From positions 17,817-81,816 of the forward strand of contig JALSRK010000013.1 in the NCBI GenBank assembly GCA_026984795.1: a stretch of DNA of 64,000 nucleotides, written 5' to 3'. Below the pieces are notes generated by a model that worked only from the letters and a program-made list of their open reading frames with translations, was not told the DNA's origin and did no database searches. Origin of the DNA: Solibacteraceae bacterium (GTDB lineage: Bacteria; Acidobacteriota; Terriglobia; Bryobacterales; Bryobacteraceae). Below are positions 33,899-43,053 of the stretch, piece after piece. The translations under genes and the position numbers were made by a program. Each line of letters opens with the position of its first letter. Positions within the stretch are counted from its first letter, which is position 1.

Positions 33899-34225
33899 AT
33901 GAGACCAGTCGTTGCTTTCTTGCTCACACTGACCGTGTTCGTGGCGTTGAGTGCGATCGCCGCCAAAGCGCCGGACAAGATCGTCTTCGAAACGAAAATG
34001 GGCAACGTGACCTTCAACCACAAGGCCCACGTGGATCGCGCGGGCGGCAAGTGCGAAACCTGTCACGACAAGCTCTTCCCGCAATCCCGCAAGCCCATCA
34101 ACTTCAAGCAAGGCATGCACAAGCCGGCCGAGAAAGCCCAGAAGTCTTGCGGCGCCTGCCATCATCCGGGCGGCAAGGCCTTCGAAACGAAGGGAAACTG
34201 CAAGAAATGCCACGTGAGGAAATAG
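33899..34225 (+). CDS. Trihaem cytochrome c (c7/c3-like), periplasmic
   Basis: A 108-residue periplasmic cytochrome with a signal peptide (~1-22) and three CxxCH haem sites (CETCH, CGACH, CKKCH), plus extra His residues in FNHKAHVD and QGMHKP that may be axial ligands. Size and spacing fit the trihaem c7 branch of the class III cytochromes, which shuttle low-potential electrons in the periplasm. GAGGAG at 33885-33890 is eight bases from ATG 33899; the GTG at 33890 is too close to any ribosome binding site. Its redox partners are not in the adjacent genes. Confidence 0.88.
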   Translation: MRPVVAFLLTLTVFVALSAIAAKAPDKIVFETKMGNVTFNHKAHVDRAGGKCETCHDKLFPQSRKPINFKQGMHKPAEKAQKSCGACHHPGGKAFETKGNCKKCHVRK

Positions 34226-34258
34226 GCTGAGATTCCAGCCCCCGATAAGAATTCCCGG

Positions 34259-34288
34259 GACCGGCGCCGGCGCCTCCGGCCGCCGGTC
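34259..34288. terminator. Strong hairpin between convergent genes
   Basis: GACCGGCG (34259-34266) pairs with CGCCGGTC (34281-34288), and CCGG (34267-34270) with CCGG (34276-34279) inside it. It separates the trihaem cytochrome gene from cysE. There is no T-tract. Confidence 0.4.
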
Positions 34289-34311
34289 TCTGCATGATCA
34301 GCCAGCCTTCG

Positions 34312-34983
34312 CTATTGGGCGCGCTCGGCCGTCTTTGTCTCGCGCAGCGCCCGCACCTCGGCTTCCAGCCCGGCGATGCGCTTGTTCACTTCTTCGAATG
34401 CCTGCATCACCGGATCTGGCAACTTGCCGTGTTCCAGCACCTCTTGTTCAGACTCGAGGAACCTCTCGCCGCGCTGCCGGACAATCCGCCCGGGAACCCC
34501 CACCACTGTCGAATGGTCCGGAACGGACTTGATCACCACGCTACCGGCGCCGATCTTGACATAGTCGCCGATGGTAATGTTCCCCAGCACCTTGGCGCCG
34601 CTGCCGACCACTACGTGGTTGCCGATCGTCGGGTGCCGCTTCCCTTTCTCCTTGCCGGTGCCCCCAATCGTCACTCCCTGATAGAGCAGCACGTCGTCGC
34701 CGATTTCCGTCGTCTCGCCGATCACCACCCCCATACCGTGGTCGATGAAGAACCGCCGGCCGATCTTCGCCCCCGGGTGAATCTCTATTCCAGTAATCGC
34801 GCGGTTGATCTGGGAGATGATCCGGGCGATCAGCAGCATCCTGCGCCGATAGAACCAGTGAGCGAGTCGGTGCCAGAGGATGGCATGGAAGCCCGGATAG
34901 CAAAGCACGATCTCCAGCACGCTGCGGGCCGCCGGGTCTTCGCGGAAGACCGTCTCGATCTGCTCCTTGATGGCGCGAAACAT
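34312..34983 (-). CDS. cysE: Serine O-acetyltransferase
   Basis: Makes O-acetylserine from serine and acetyl-CoA, the first step of cysteine synthesis. The 223-residue protein has an N-terminal helical region ([34 protein letters not shown]) and a left-handed beta-helix with hexapeptide repeats ([21 protein letters not shown], where His is catalytic; [43 protein letters not shown]). Length is that of the short plant/Gram-positive type. ATG at 34983 is preferred over the upstream in-frame ATG. No cysK is nearby. Confidence 0.93.
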   Translation of the reverse strand: MFRAIKEQIETVFREDPAARSVLEIVLCYPGFHAILWHRLAHWFYRRRMLLIARIISQINRAITGIEIHPGAKIGRRFFIDHGMGVVIGETTEIGDDVLLYQGVTIGGTGKEKGKRHPTIGNHVVVGSGAKVLGNITIGDYVKIGAGSVVIKSVPDHSTVVGVPGRIVRQRGERFLESEQEVLEHGKLPDPVMQAFEEVNKRIAGLEAEVRALRETKTAERAQ

Positions 34984-35113
34984 CCTGTACGTTCCATTAT
35001 CCGCCCGCTGGATGGGTAAGCCCAAACGGCGGGGCCGGTTCCATCGTTACCCCCGCCGGCGCCTCACCCCCGGCGCCCGTTACCGTTCCAACGTCCCGCC
35101 GCCGGCCTTGCGC

Positions 35114-36010
35114 CTATGTGCCCTGGGGTCCGGCGGCGTACTTCCGGGCCAGGCCAGCGTCCTCAGCCACCTCGTCGGAGAAATAGTTGTACATACCGAC
35201 GATGCAGGCGTCGGTCTTCTTGATGCTCGCGTAGGCGTAGCGGAAGGCCTTTTCGAGCGATTCCTTCCGCTCCGACAGCCGCCCGGCCGCCAGAATCTTG
35301 AAAGCCAGACACGGCTTCCGGACCTGCCGGATGCGGGTGGTCATCCGGTCCCGGTCCGAGGCTACGAACACCTCGCCAAGCACCCGTTCCCCTCCCAGGA
35401 GTTTCCACAACTCCTGCTTCGGACGGGTCATGTAATAGAAGCACGTCATGTAGAGGTCGGTTTCCCAGCCGGCATCTTCCATACGAGCCAGGTTGTCGGG
35501 GTTGTGCGTCGAGACGCCGGCGAGCACTCCGGCGTCGTGGACGCGCTTGACGTAGTCGTGCACTCTGCCGGCTTCGCCCTTGCGGAAAGCCGGGTCGGTG
35601 ACGGCGCCGTGATGGCAGATGGCGATCGGCTCCAGGGGAAGAATCTTTTCGAGCGGGGCGTGGCGCGGCGACGCCAGGCAGATGAACTGGATCCGGGAGC
35701 CTTTCTCCCTCGCGCCCAAGATCCCGTCGCGCACGGTGTCCGAGTATGACGACTGGAACGTGTTGATGCCGTACTTCTCACAATGCAACAGGAACTCGGC
35801 GATTCGCGCAGCGGTGTAGTACTCCATCATGTGCCGGGAGAGCTTGAGGGAGGAGTGCGAAAACCCACGCATCGGGTTGCCGCCGGCGATCAGCCGCGAG
35901 ACCGAGTGCTTGCCGATCGCGATCCGCGGCATAGAGTGGCCCGCCTCCGCCGCTGCGGCCAGGGGCGCCGCCATGACAGACTGCAGAAACCTGCGCCGGC
36001 CGGTCCTCAT
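35114..36010 (-). CDS. Tat-exported aldo/keto-reductase-like protein
   Basis: A 298-residue protein beginning with a twin-arginine signal (TGRRRFLQSVMAAPLAA). The rest looks like a TIM-barrel oxidoreductase of the aldo/keto-reductase type: SRLIAGGNPMRGFS, YGINTFQSSYSDTVRDGILG, a His in PIAICHHGAV and a late GMYNYFSDEV. The classic catalytic tetrad (Asp, Tyr, Lys, His) cannot be assigned with confidence, so it may not be a normal NADPH enzyme. ATG at 36010 follows GAGGTGAG. It lies downstream of the ABC exporter on the same strand, 90 bases away. Confidence 0.7.
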   Translation of the reverse strand: MRTGRRRFLQSVMAAPLAAAAEAGHSMPRIAIGKHSVSRLIAGGNPMRGFSHSSLKLSRHMMEYYTAARIAEFLLHCEKYGINTFQSSYSDTVRDGILGAREKGSRIQFICLASPRHAPLEKILPLEPIAICHHGAVTDPAFRKGEAGRVHDYVKRVHDAGVLAGVSTHNPDNLARMEDAGWETDLYMTCFYYMTRPKQELWKLLGGERVLGEVFVASDRDRMTTRIRQVRKPCLAFKILAAGRLSERKESLEKAFRYAYASIKKTDACIVGMYNYFSDEVAEDAGLARKYAAGPQGT

Positions 36011-36100
36011 CTCACCTCGCACCCCGGATTGTTTCACCGAACGCCGCTGGTTGCAACCCGGGCCGCCGGGATGAAACCGACCACCGCTGCGGGCGTCGCT

Positions 36101-37915
36101 TCAGTTCGATGCCAGCTCTTCTTCGAGGAGCTGCTTTTCGTGCAGTTCCGCGTACCAGCGGCCGGCGGCGATGAGCGACTCATGGGCGCCCTCCTCGATC
36201 ACCCGTCCCTGGCCGATGACGTAGATCCGGTCTGCCCGGCGCACGGTGGAAACGCGGTGGGAGATGAGCACGGTCGTGCGCTCGGCCATCAGCCCCGACA
36301 GCGATTCGAGGATCCGCTCCTCGGTCGCCGTGTCCACGCTCGAGAGGGCGTCGTCGAGGATGAGGATCCGCGGGTTCCGGAGGATGGCCCGGGCGATGGC
36401 GGTGCGCTGTTTCTGGCCGCCGGAAAGCGTGATGCCCCGTTCGCCCACCACAGTCTGATAGCCGTCGGGAAATCGGGCCACGTCGTCGGCCAGCCCCGCC
36501 AGTTCGGCCGCCCAACGGATCTGTTCCTCGGTCGCGTCGGGTACGCCGAAGGCGATGTTCTCGGCCAGGGTGGCGCTGAACAGGAACGTCTCCTGGGGGA
36601 CAAAGCCGATGATCCGCCGCAGTTCGGCGAGCCGGAGTTCGCGCAGGTCGATGCCGTCCAGCAGCAGCCGCCCGCCGGTGGGATCGTAGAAACGCGGGAT
36701 GAGCTGCGCCAGGCTCGTCTTGCCGCTGCCCGTGTGCCCGACGATGGCCACAGTAGCGCCGGCCGGGATTTCCAGGTCGATGCCGTCCAACACCTTCGCG
36801 CCGTCGAGGACCAGCTCCACGCCCTCCATCCGGATCCCGCCCCGAAGCGGGGAGGGGAGGACGGCGGGCGCCGGCGGGTCGGCGATCTTCGGCCGCTGAG
36901 CCAGCAGCTCCTGGATGCGCCCGAGGGAAGCTCGCCCCCGCTCCACAAGGTTCACCACCCAGCCCATCGCCACCATAGGCCAGATCAGCATTCCCAGGTA
37001 AACGTTGAACATCAGGAACGAGCCCAGCGTGATCTGCCCGTCGAGCAGCCGGTGGCCTCCATACCAGAGCACCAGCAGAAACGACAGGCCCGTCAGGCTG
37101 TGCAAGGCCGGCAGGAAGAAGCCGGAAATGCGCGCCAGCCGCAGCGCCTCGGCCACGTAACTCTTGTTGAGCTCCTCGAAGGCCCGCTGCTCGGCTTCCT
37201 CCTGGACGTAGGCCTTCAAGACCCGGATGCCGGTGAGGTTCTCCTGGACGCGGCTGCTGATATCGGAAAACAGCCCCTGGATGCGCCGGAACCGGTCATG
37301 GATGAGCTTGCCCAGGCGCGCGACGAGCAAGCTCACCAGGGGGGCCGGCAGCAGCGCCACCAGCGTCAGCTTCCAGTCCACGCCGGCCATGATCGAGATC
37401 GCCAGCAGGGCGGTCAGCCCGGTGTCGGCCGAATACATGACGCCGGGACCGAGCATCATCCGTACCGCGTTGAGATCGTTGGTGGCCCGGGCCATGATGT
37501 CGCCGGTCCGGTAGCGGCTGAAGAAGGACGGTTCGAAACGCAGGATGTGAGCGAAGATGTCGTTGCGGAGGTCGTACTCCACGTCTCGGGAAATGGTGAT
37601 CAGCACCACCCGCATGGCGTACTGGAAGACGCCCTTCGCCGCGGTCAGCGCCACCAGCAGGCCTGCGAGGCGGGCGGCCCGCGCCAAGGTGAACTGGGCG
37701 CTGAGGGCATCCACCCCGTAGCCGATGGCCAGCGGGATGGCGGCTCCGAACAGGTTGCGCATCACCAGCGCGCCGACGCCCAGAGCGATCCGCCGGCGGT
37801 AAGGAGTCAGGTAGGGGGCAAGCAGCCGTATGACGGTGCGGTATGGAGCAGGGGGAAGTTCCGCCGTTGCCGCCCCGGTGGCGAACGACGGTCGGTGGCT
37901 CGATCCGCGCGGCAA
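36101..37915 (-). CDS. ABC exporter, fused transmembrane and ATPase half-transporter (MsbA-like)
   Basis: A 604-residue half-transporter with a six-helix membrane domain (~25-330) and an ATPase domain (~360-600). Walker A GHTGSGKTSL, Q-loop VPQETFLF, signature LSGGQKQR, Walker B ILILDDALSSVD and H-loop ISHR are all intact, so it should be active as a dimer. MsbA-type exporters move lipids or drugs; lpxC two genes upstream on the same strand makes a lipid substrate plausible but does not prove it. The start is TTG at 37915, three bases after the stop of the upstream gene; no ATG lies in frame before the first helix. Confidence 0.88.
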   Translation of the reverse strand: MPRGSSHRPSFATGAATAELPPAPYRTVIRLLAPYLTPYRRRIALGVGALVMRNLFGAAIPLAIGYGVDALSAQFTLARAARLAGLLVALTAAKGVFQYAMRVVLITISRDVEYDLRNDIFAHILRFEPSFFSRYRTGDIMARATNDLNAVRMMLGPGVMYSADTGLTALLAISIMAGVDWKLTLVALLPAPLVSLLVARLGKLIHDRFRRIQGLFSDISSRVQENLTGIRVLKAYVQEEAEQRAFEELNKSYVAEALRLARISGFFLPALHSLTGLSFLLVLWYGGHRLLDGQITLGSFLMFNVYLGMLIWPMVAMGWVVNLVERGRASLGRIQELLAQRPKIADPPAPAVLPSPLRGGIRMEGVELVLDGAKVLDGIDLEIPAGATVAIVGHTGSGKTSLAQLIPRFYDPTGGRLLLDGIDLRELRLAELRRIIGFVPQETFLFSATLAENIAFGVPDATEEQIRWAAELAGLADDVARFPDGYQTVVGERGITLSGGQKQRTAIARAILRNPRILILDDALSSVDTATEERILESLSGLMAERTTVLISHRVSTVRRADRIYVIGQGRVIEEGAHESLIAAGRWYAELHEKQLLEEELASN

Positions 37916-37918
37916 ACC

Positions 37919-38473
37919 TCAGCTCTCGTCGCCGGAAGAATCCAGGTGCCCCACAGTCTTGAGCCGCCGGTAGAGCCGTTCCACTTCTTCTTCATCTTCG
38001 GGGCGCAGAATCCGGTACTTGGGCGATTCGAGGGCCCGGCGCTCTTCCGGCGGATCCTCTCCCCAGAACTGCCAGTGTGGGATGCCATCGATCAGCGCCC
38101 ACCGCGCATGCTGCCGCAGCGACTGCAGCAGATGGCCGGCCGAGCGCGGCTCTCCCGGGTAGACGAGGAACAAAGGTGATTCTTCTCCCTCGAGGGCCAG
38201 GCGCACAACCAAGGGCGAGATCCATCCGGTCCGGTCCACTCTGCGGATCGCCTTCCAGGCGATGCGCCGCCGCCCGATAGTGAGCGCCTCGGCACTGATC
38301 TCCACCGGCGGCCGGAACGCCAGATACAACAGGAGGGCGCCCGTCACCAGGAACAGCACGACGGCTACATAGGACGGCGCCCACCGGGCGGCGAACCACA
38401 ACGAGGCGGTCCCCAGCGCCAGCGCCGCCACCCCCGCCGGCAGGTACATTCTCGATGGCACATACCGGACCAT
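37919..38473 (-). CDS. Two-helix membrane protein with PH-like domain, unknown
   Basis: A 184-residue protein with two adjacent membrane helices (~8-50: AGVAALALGTASLWFAARW, then VAVVLFLVTGALLLYLAF) and a cytoplasmic part rich in beta-strands (VEISAEALTIGRRRIAWKAIRRVDR) that resembles bacterial PH-type domains. The C-terminus is acidic. ATG at 38473 follows GGAAG; the longer open frame starts with composition typical of non-coding DNA. It precedes the ABC exporter by three bases, so the two are almost surely co-transcribed; it may assist that transporter. Confidence 0.65.
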   Translation of the reverse strand: MVRYVPSRMYLPAGVAALALGTASLWFAARWAPSYVAVVLFLVTGALLLYLAFRPPVEISAEALTIGRRRIAWKAIRRVDRTGWISPLVVRLALEGEESPLFLVYPGEPRSAGHLLQSLRQHARWALIDGIPHWQFWGEDPPEERRALESPKYRILRPEDEEEVERLYRRLKTVGHLDSSGDES

Positions 38474-38568
38474 GGCCCTTCCAACTCTCAGACTACCCCT
38501 GCCGCCCGGCTCCGTCAATTCCCAGACGCCCCTGGGGACTTCGCCCGGCGCGGGGGCCGCGCCGGCGG

Positions 38569-39459
38569 TCAAACGACCGCGGCCTGGACCTCCGCCGGCC
38601 GCAGCTGGTCCCACGTGACTACCTCATAGAGCGAGGCGTCGGCCATGATCCTGGCCACCAGCGCCACATGCATCGCATGCCCGGCCCGCTCGGCGATCAC
38701 ATGTCCGAGTACGGGCCGCCCCAGCAGGGCCAGATCCCCGATCAGATCCAGCACCTTGTGCCGGCAAGGCTCGTCCGGGAACCGCAGGCCTTCGGGGTTC
38801 ATCACCCCGTCGCGGTCGAATCCCACCGCGTTTTCGAGGCTCGCCCCGCGAATCAGGCCCATATCGCGCATCCGATCCAGTTCGTGGGCGAAGCCGAAGG
38901 TCCGCGCCGGCGCGATCTCCCGGGCGTAGGCATCCGGCGACAGGGTCAGATCGAGCCGCTGGTGACCTACCATGGGGTGATCGAAAAACACGTGGCAGGT
39001 CACCCGGAACTCACCGGCCGGGAGAATCTCGATCCGTTTGTCGCCGCCCTCGACCCGCACCGGCTTCCGGATCCGCAAGTACCGGCGTTTCCGCCGCTGG
39101 CGCCGGATGCCCGCCTCTTGCAACATCTCGAGGAACGGCCGTCCGCTGCCGTCCAGGATGGGCACTTCGAGGTTGTCGATCTCCACGATCACATTGTCAA
39201 CGCCCATACTGTAGAAAACGCTCAGCAGATGCTCGGTCGTCGAGATCAGCACCCCCTGGTGCATCAAGCTCGTGGCGTAACTCACCCGTGCCACGTTGCT
39301 CCACCTGGCGGCCACCGGGAATCCCCCCAGGTCGGTCCGGCGGAAGACTACTCCCGTGCCTGCCGGGGCTGGACAGATCCGAATCGATACGGGAGCGCCA
39401 CTGTGCAACCCAATCCCCTGGACCGCCACGGGCTTTCCGATCGTTCGTTCTACAAGCAT
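38569..39459 (-). CDS. lpxC: UDP-3-O-acyl-N-acetylglucosamine deacetylase
   Basis: LpxC carries out the committed, zinc-dependent deacetylation of lipid A synthesis, so the organism makes a lipopolysaccharide-type outer membrane. The 296-residue protein starts MLVERTIGKPVAVQGIGLHSG and has the zinc His in STTEHLLS, VPILDGSGRPF, the HKVLDLIGDL motif (His and Asp) and the late GHAMHVAL with the catalytic His. An upstream in-frame extension to 39528 does not fit the family start. It heads a minus-strand run with the PH-like membrane protein and the ABC exporter. Confidence 0.96.
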   Translation of the reverse strand: MLVERTIGKPVAVQGIGLHSGAPVSIRICPAPAGTGVVFRRTDLGGFPVAARWSNVARVSYATSLMHQGVLISTTEHLLSVFYSMGVDNVIVEIDNLEVPILDGSGRPFLEMLQEAGIRRQRRKRRYLRIRKPVRVEGGDKRIEILPAGEFRVTCHVFFDHPMVGHQRLDLTLSPDAYAREIAPARTFGFAHELDRMRDMGLIRGASLENAVGFDRDGVMNPEGLRFPDEPCRHKVLDLIGDLALLGRPVLGHVIAERAGHAMHVALVARIMADASLYEVVTWDQLRPAEVQAAVV

Positions 39460-39650
39460 TCGGCCGATGCCGCCTTTCCGAGCGAGTGGGTCGCCTCGAT
39501 GCGCTGCTCCTCCACTCGCAACCATCACATTTTAAACGAGATGCTCTTTCCACGGTGTGTCTTTTTTGCAACAGAATCGCACGCCGGGTGTGGTGATCTT
39601 GCAAATCCAGCGCTGTGGGGGGCGCTTCCGGCGGGGTTATGATGAGGTGC

Positions 39651-42230
39651 ATGCAGGCCCCCACCCTGTTTCTGATCGATGCCTTCGGCTTCATTTTCCG
39701 GGCCTACCACGCCCGCGCCCGCTCCGGCGCGCCCCCCATGCGGACCAGCACGGGCCTGGCGACCGAGGCAGTCTACATCTTCCACAACATGCTGCGGAAG
39801 CTCTTGCAGGAGCATCGGCCGGACTACATCGCCGCGGTCTTCGAGAGCGAGGGGCCCACGCTGCGGGAGCAGCAGTTCACCGACTACAAAGCCAATCGGC
39901 CCGAGATGCCCCCGGACCTGGCCGAGCAGATCCCCTACGTCCGCCGCCTGCTGGCGGCTATGCGCATCCCGGTGCTCGAATTTCCTGGCTACGAGGCCGA
40001 CGACGTGATCGGCACGATCGCCCGGCAGAGCGCCGCCAAGGGAATCCGGGTGGTCATCGTCTCGAGCGACAAAGACATGCTGCAACTAGTTGACGGCGGC
40101 GTCAAAATGCTCGATCCGCGCAAGGACGATCTGCTCTACGACCGGGAAAAGGTCCGAGAATACATGGGCGTCGAGCCCGAGCAGATCCCCGACTTCCTGG
40201 CCCTGAAAGGCGATGCGATCGACAACATCCCCGGCGCTCCCGGCATCGGCGACAAGGGGGCCCGGGCGCTCGTCGAGCAATACGGCTCCGTCGAGCGGCT
40301 GCTGGATCACGCCGCCGAAATCAAGCGCAAGACCTACCGCGAGAGCCTCGAGCAGAACCGTGACCAGATCCTGATGAGCAAGAACCTGGCGACGATCGAG
40401 ACCGCCGTGCCCATCTCCTGGGAGTTGGAAGATCTGGCCGCCCGCGAACCGGACAAGAAAGCCCTGGCCGAGCTGTACCGTGAACTGGAGTTCTACAGTC
40501 TGCTCAAAGACCTGGGCGCCGGCGAGACCGAGGCCGCGCCCGAAGAAGACTTCCGCGAATTCAAGACCCCCGAGGCTCTCGAAGACTGGCTCGGGCGCCT
40601 GGCGCCGGGCGCCCGCCTGGGCGTCGCCCTTTCGGAGACCGGGGAAGGCGAGCTGAAGCAGACCCTGCTCGGCCTGGCCGCGCGGCCCGGGGAAGGGCGA
40701 TCCCTGGGCGCGGATCTGTTGCCCCGGGTCCGCTCGATCCTCGAAGACCCGGACCGCAAGAAAGCGGCCCTCGACATCAAGTCGCTCTGCCTGCGCCTGC
40801 GCCGTTTTGGGCTCGAGCCCGCCGGCTTCAGCGACGATCCGATCCTCTACAACTTCCTCCTGACCGCCGACCCCGCTTCGTCCACCCCCGAAGCCGTTCT
40901 ACAGCGGCGTCTGGGCCGCCGGGCCGACAGCCGGGTGGAAGCGTTGGCCGCCTGGAGCCTGGAGCTTGCCCGGAGGCTGGGCGAGGAAGTGGACCGTGCC
41001 GGGTTCCGGGATCTTTACGAAACGATCGACCTGCCCCTGGTGGGCGTCCTGCTGCGGATGGAGGAGACCGGCATCCGCGTCGATCCCAAGGCCTTGGACG
41101 ATCTTTCCCGGCGCATGGAAGCGGAGATCGAGAAGCTCACTGCCGAGATCCACCGCCACGCCGGCCACGCCTTCAACATCAACTCGCCCCAGCAGCTCGC
41201 CAGGGTGCTCTTCGAGGAGCTGAAACTGCCCGCGCCGCCGCGTTCGGGCAAGCGCAAGGGATACTCCACCGCCGCCGATGTGCTCGAAGGCCTGGCGCTC
41301 GAACATCCCATCGCCGCCCTGGTGCTCGAATATCGCCAGCTGGTGAAGCTCAAAGGCACTTACGTGGACGCCCTGCCGGCGCTCATCTCGCCCGAAACCG
41401 GCCGGCTCCACACCACGTTCAACCCCGTCGGGGCTGCCACGGGCCGGCTCTCGTCTTCGAACCCCAACCTGCAGAACATCCCCATCCGCACCGTACTCGG
41501 CCGGGAGATCCGCGCCGCCTTCGTGCCCGAACCGGGCTGGAAGCTGCTGGTCGCCGACTACTCCCAGATCGAGCTGCGCCTGCTCGCCCACATGTCCAAG
41601 GACCCGGTGCTGGTCGAGGCCTTCCGCCGGGGCGAGGACATCCACACCCGGACGGCCGCCGAGGTCTTCGGCGTCGCCAAAGACGCCGTGACGCCCGAGC
41701 TGCGCCGCGCCGCCAAAGCGGTCAATTTCGGCATCGTCTACGGGCTCAGCGCTTTCGGCCTCGCCAACCAGTTGGGCATTCCCCGCGAGGATGCCGAGCG
41801 CTATATCACCGCCTACTTCGAGCGCTACCAGGGTGTCAAACGGTTCATCGAAGAGACCATCGCCAAAGTGCGCGAGGCCGGCGAGACCCGCACCCTGTTC
41901 GGCCGCCGCCGCCCCATCCCCGACATCAACTCCCGTAACGCCAACGCCCGCGGCTTCGCCGAAAGGACCGCCGTGAATACGCCGCTGCAAGGAACCGCCG
42001 CCGATCTCATCAAGCTGGCGATGATCGCTATCGACCATGAGCTCCGGACCCGCGGCCTCGCCTCGCGCCTGCTGCTCCAGGTCCACGATGAACTCGTGCT
42101 CGAAGGGCCTCCCGGCGAGATCGAGCAGACGGCGGCGCTGGTGAAGGAGAAGATGGAAAACGTCTACCGCCTCGACGTTCCTTTGGTCGTCGAGGTCGGG
42201 ATCGGAGATAATTGGCGAGATGCGAAGTGA
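39651..42230 (+). CDS. polA: DNA polymerase I
   Basis: Repair and Okazaki-fragment polymerase, 859 aa. An N-terminal 5'-3' nuclease domain (TLFLIDAFGFIFRAYHA, FPGYEADDVIGTIA, VSSDKDMLQLV, LKGDAIDNIPGAPGIGDKGA) is followed by a vestigial 3'-5' exonuclease domain (~290-440) in which the DxE of ExoI and the Asp of ExoIII are absent (RLGVALSETGEGE), so proofreading should be lost as in Taq polymerase. Polymerase motifs are complete: VADYSQIELRLLAHMSKD (A), RRAAKAVNFGIVYGLS (B) and LQVHDELVLE (C). Starts at 39639, 39642 and 39651 are possible. The cyclophilin gene begins inside its last codons. Confidence 0.95.
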   Translation: MQAPTLFLIDAFGFIFRAYHARARSGAPPMRTSTGLATEAVYIFHNMLRKLLQEHRPDYIAAVFESEGPTLREQQFTDYKANRPEMPPDLAEQIPYVRRLLAAMRIPVLEFPGYEADDVIGTIARQSAAKGIRVVIVSSDKDMLQLVDGGVKMLDPRKDDLLYDREKVREYMGVEPEQIPDFLALKGDAIDNIPGAPGIGDKGARALVEQYGSVERLLDHAAEIKRKTYRESLEQNRDQILMSKNLATIETAVPISWELEDLAAREPDKKALAELYRELEFYSLLKDLGAGETEAAPEEDFREFKTPEALEDWLGRLAPGARLGVALSETGEGELKQTLLGLAARPGEGRSLGADLLPRVRSILEDPDRKKAALDIKSLCLRLRRFGLEPAGFSDDPILYNFLLTADPASSTPEAVLQRRLGRRADSRVEALAAWSLELARRLGEEVDRAGFRDLYETIDLPLVGVLLRMEETGIRVDPKALDDLSRRMEAEIEKLTAEIHRHAGHAFNINSPQQLARVLFEELKLPAPPRSGKRKGYSTAADVLEGLALEHPIAALVLEYRQLVKLKGTYVDALPALISPETGRLHTTFNPVGAATGRLSSSNPNLQNIPIRTVLGREIRAAFVPEPGWKLLVADYSQIELRLLAHMSKDPVLVEAFRRGEDIHTRTAAEVFGVAKDAVTPELRRAAKAVNFGIVYGLSAFGLANQLGIPREDAERYITAYFERYQGVKRFIEETIAKVREAGETRTLFGRRRPIPDINSRNANARGFAERTAVNTPLQGTAADLIKLAMIAIDHELRTRGLASRLLLQVHDELVLEGPPGEIEQTAALVKEKMENVYRLDVPLVVEVGIGDNWRDAK

Positions 42231-42936
42231 CAGGTTTCCTCCCGCCGTCCTCTTCGTTTTGCTCGCGCTGGCCTGGGCTTGCGCTCCCGCTCCCCAGGAG
42301 CAGCCCAAGGCTCCCGCGAAGCCCGAGAAGCCGCCCCAGCGCTACCAGGTTCGCTTCGAGACGTCCAAGGGCGAGTTCGTCGTCGAAGTCCACCGCGATT
42401 GGGCTCCCCGGGGAGCGGACCACTTCTATGACCTGGTGACGAGCAAGTTCTACGATGGGGTGCGCTTCCACCGCGTCATCCGCCGCTACATCGTCCAGTG
42501 GGGCATCAACGGCGATCCGAAGATCCAGGCGCTTTACGGCCGGATGCAGATCCGCGACGATCCGGTGAAGCAAAGCAACAAACGCGGTACCGTCTCGTTT
42601 GCGAAGCTGGGCCCGAACAGCCGCACCACCCAGGTTTTCATCAACCTGCGCGACAACGAGGCGCTGGACAAGGAGGGCTTTGCGCCCTTCGGCAGGGTGA
42701 TCGAGGGAATGGACGTGGTCGAGCGGTTCTGGAGCTCCTACGGAGAAGTCGCGCCGCGGGGAACCGGGCCGGACCCTACGCGCATCGAAACCGAAGGCAA
42801 CGCCTATCTTGACCGGGAATTCCCGCGCCTCGACTACATCAAGCGAGCCACGGTGATCTTCAAGGAACCGCAGCCGGAAGAGGCTGCGGCCGAACCGGAA
42901 CAGCCAGGCGCTTCCCCCTCGCTGCCGGCCTCCTGA
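42220..42936 (+). CDS. Cyclophilin-type peptidyl-prolyl isomerase (lipoprotein)
   Basis: A 238-residue cyclophilin that catalyses proline cis-trans isomerisation. The signal peptide ends with LAWAC, a plausible lipobox, so it should work in the periplasm. The domain (~45-200) has VRFETSKGEFVVEVHRDWAP, HFYDLVTSKFYDGVRFHRVI (catalytic Arg region), a TVSFAK segment, TQVFINLRDN and FAPFGRVIEGMDVV. A Pro/Glu/Ala-rich tail follows. Its ATG lies 11 bases inside the polA end, so it is translationally coupled to polA. Confidence 0.92.
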   Translation: MRSDRFPPAVLFVLLALAWACAPAPQEQPKAPAKPEKPPQRYQVRFETSKGEFVVEVHRDWAPRGADHFYDLVTSKFYDGVRFHRVIRRYIVQWGINGDPKIQALYGRMQIRDDPVKQSNKRGTVSFAKLGPNSRTTQVFINLRDNEALDKEGFAPFGRVIEGMDVVERFWSSYGEVAPRGTGPDPTRIETEGNAYLDREFPRLDYIKRATVIFKEPQPEEAAAEPEQPGASPSLPAS

Positions 42937-43053
42937 CGGAACCCTGTGCCGGCCGCTGCCGGGAAGCGGATGGGGCCAGGGCAGCGGAGGCCGGCCCGGA
43001 TGTTCCCCTCGGGTCCCGCCGCCCGGGGCGCGTCGGCGCCGGCCGCGAGCCCC

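Noticed and set aside
35783..38179. A 798-codon plus-strand frame opposite the ABC exporter
   Set aside because: The exporter strand has all ATPase motifs; the other strand has Gln/Arg/Gly-rich sequence without domains.
40899..42308. A 469-codon minus-strand frame opposite polA
   Set aside because: Antisense of the conserved polymerase motifs; no features of its own.
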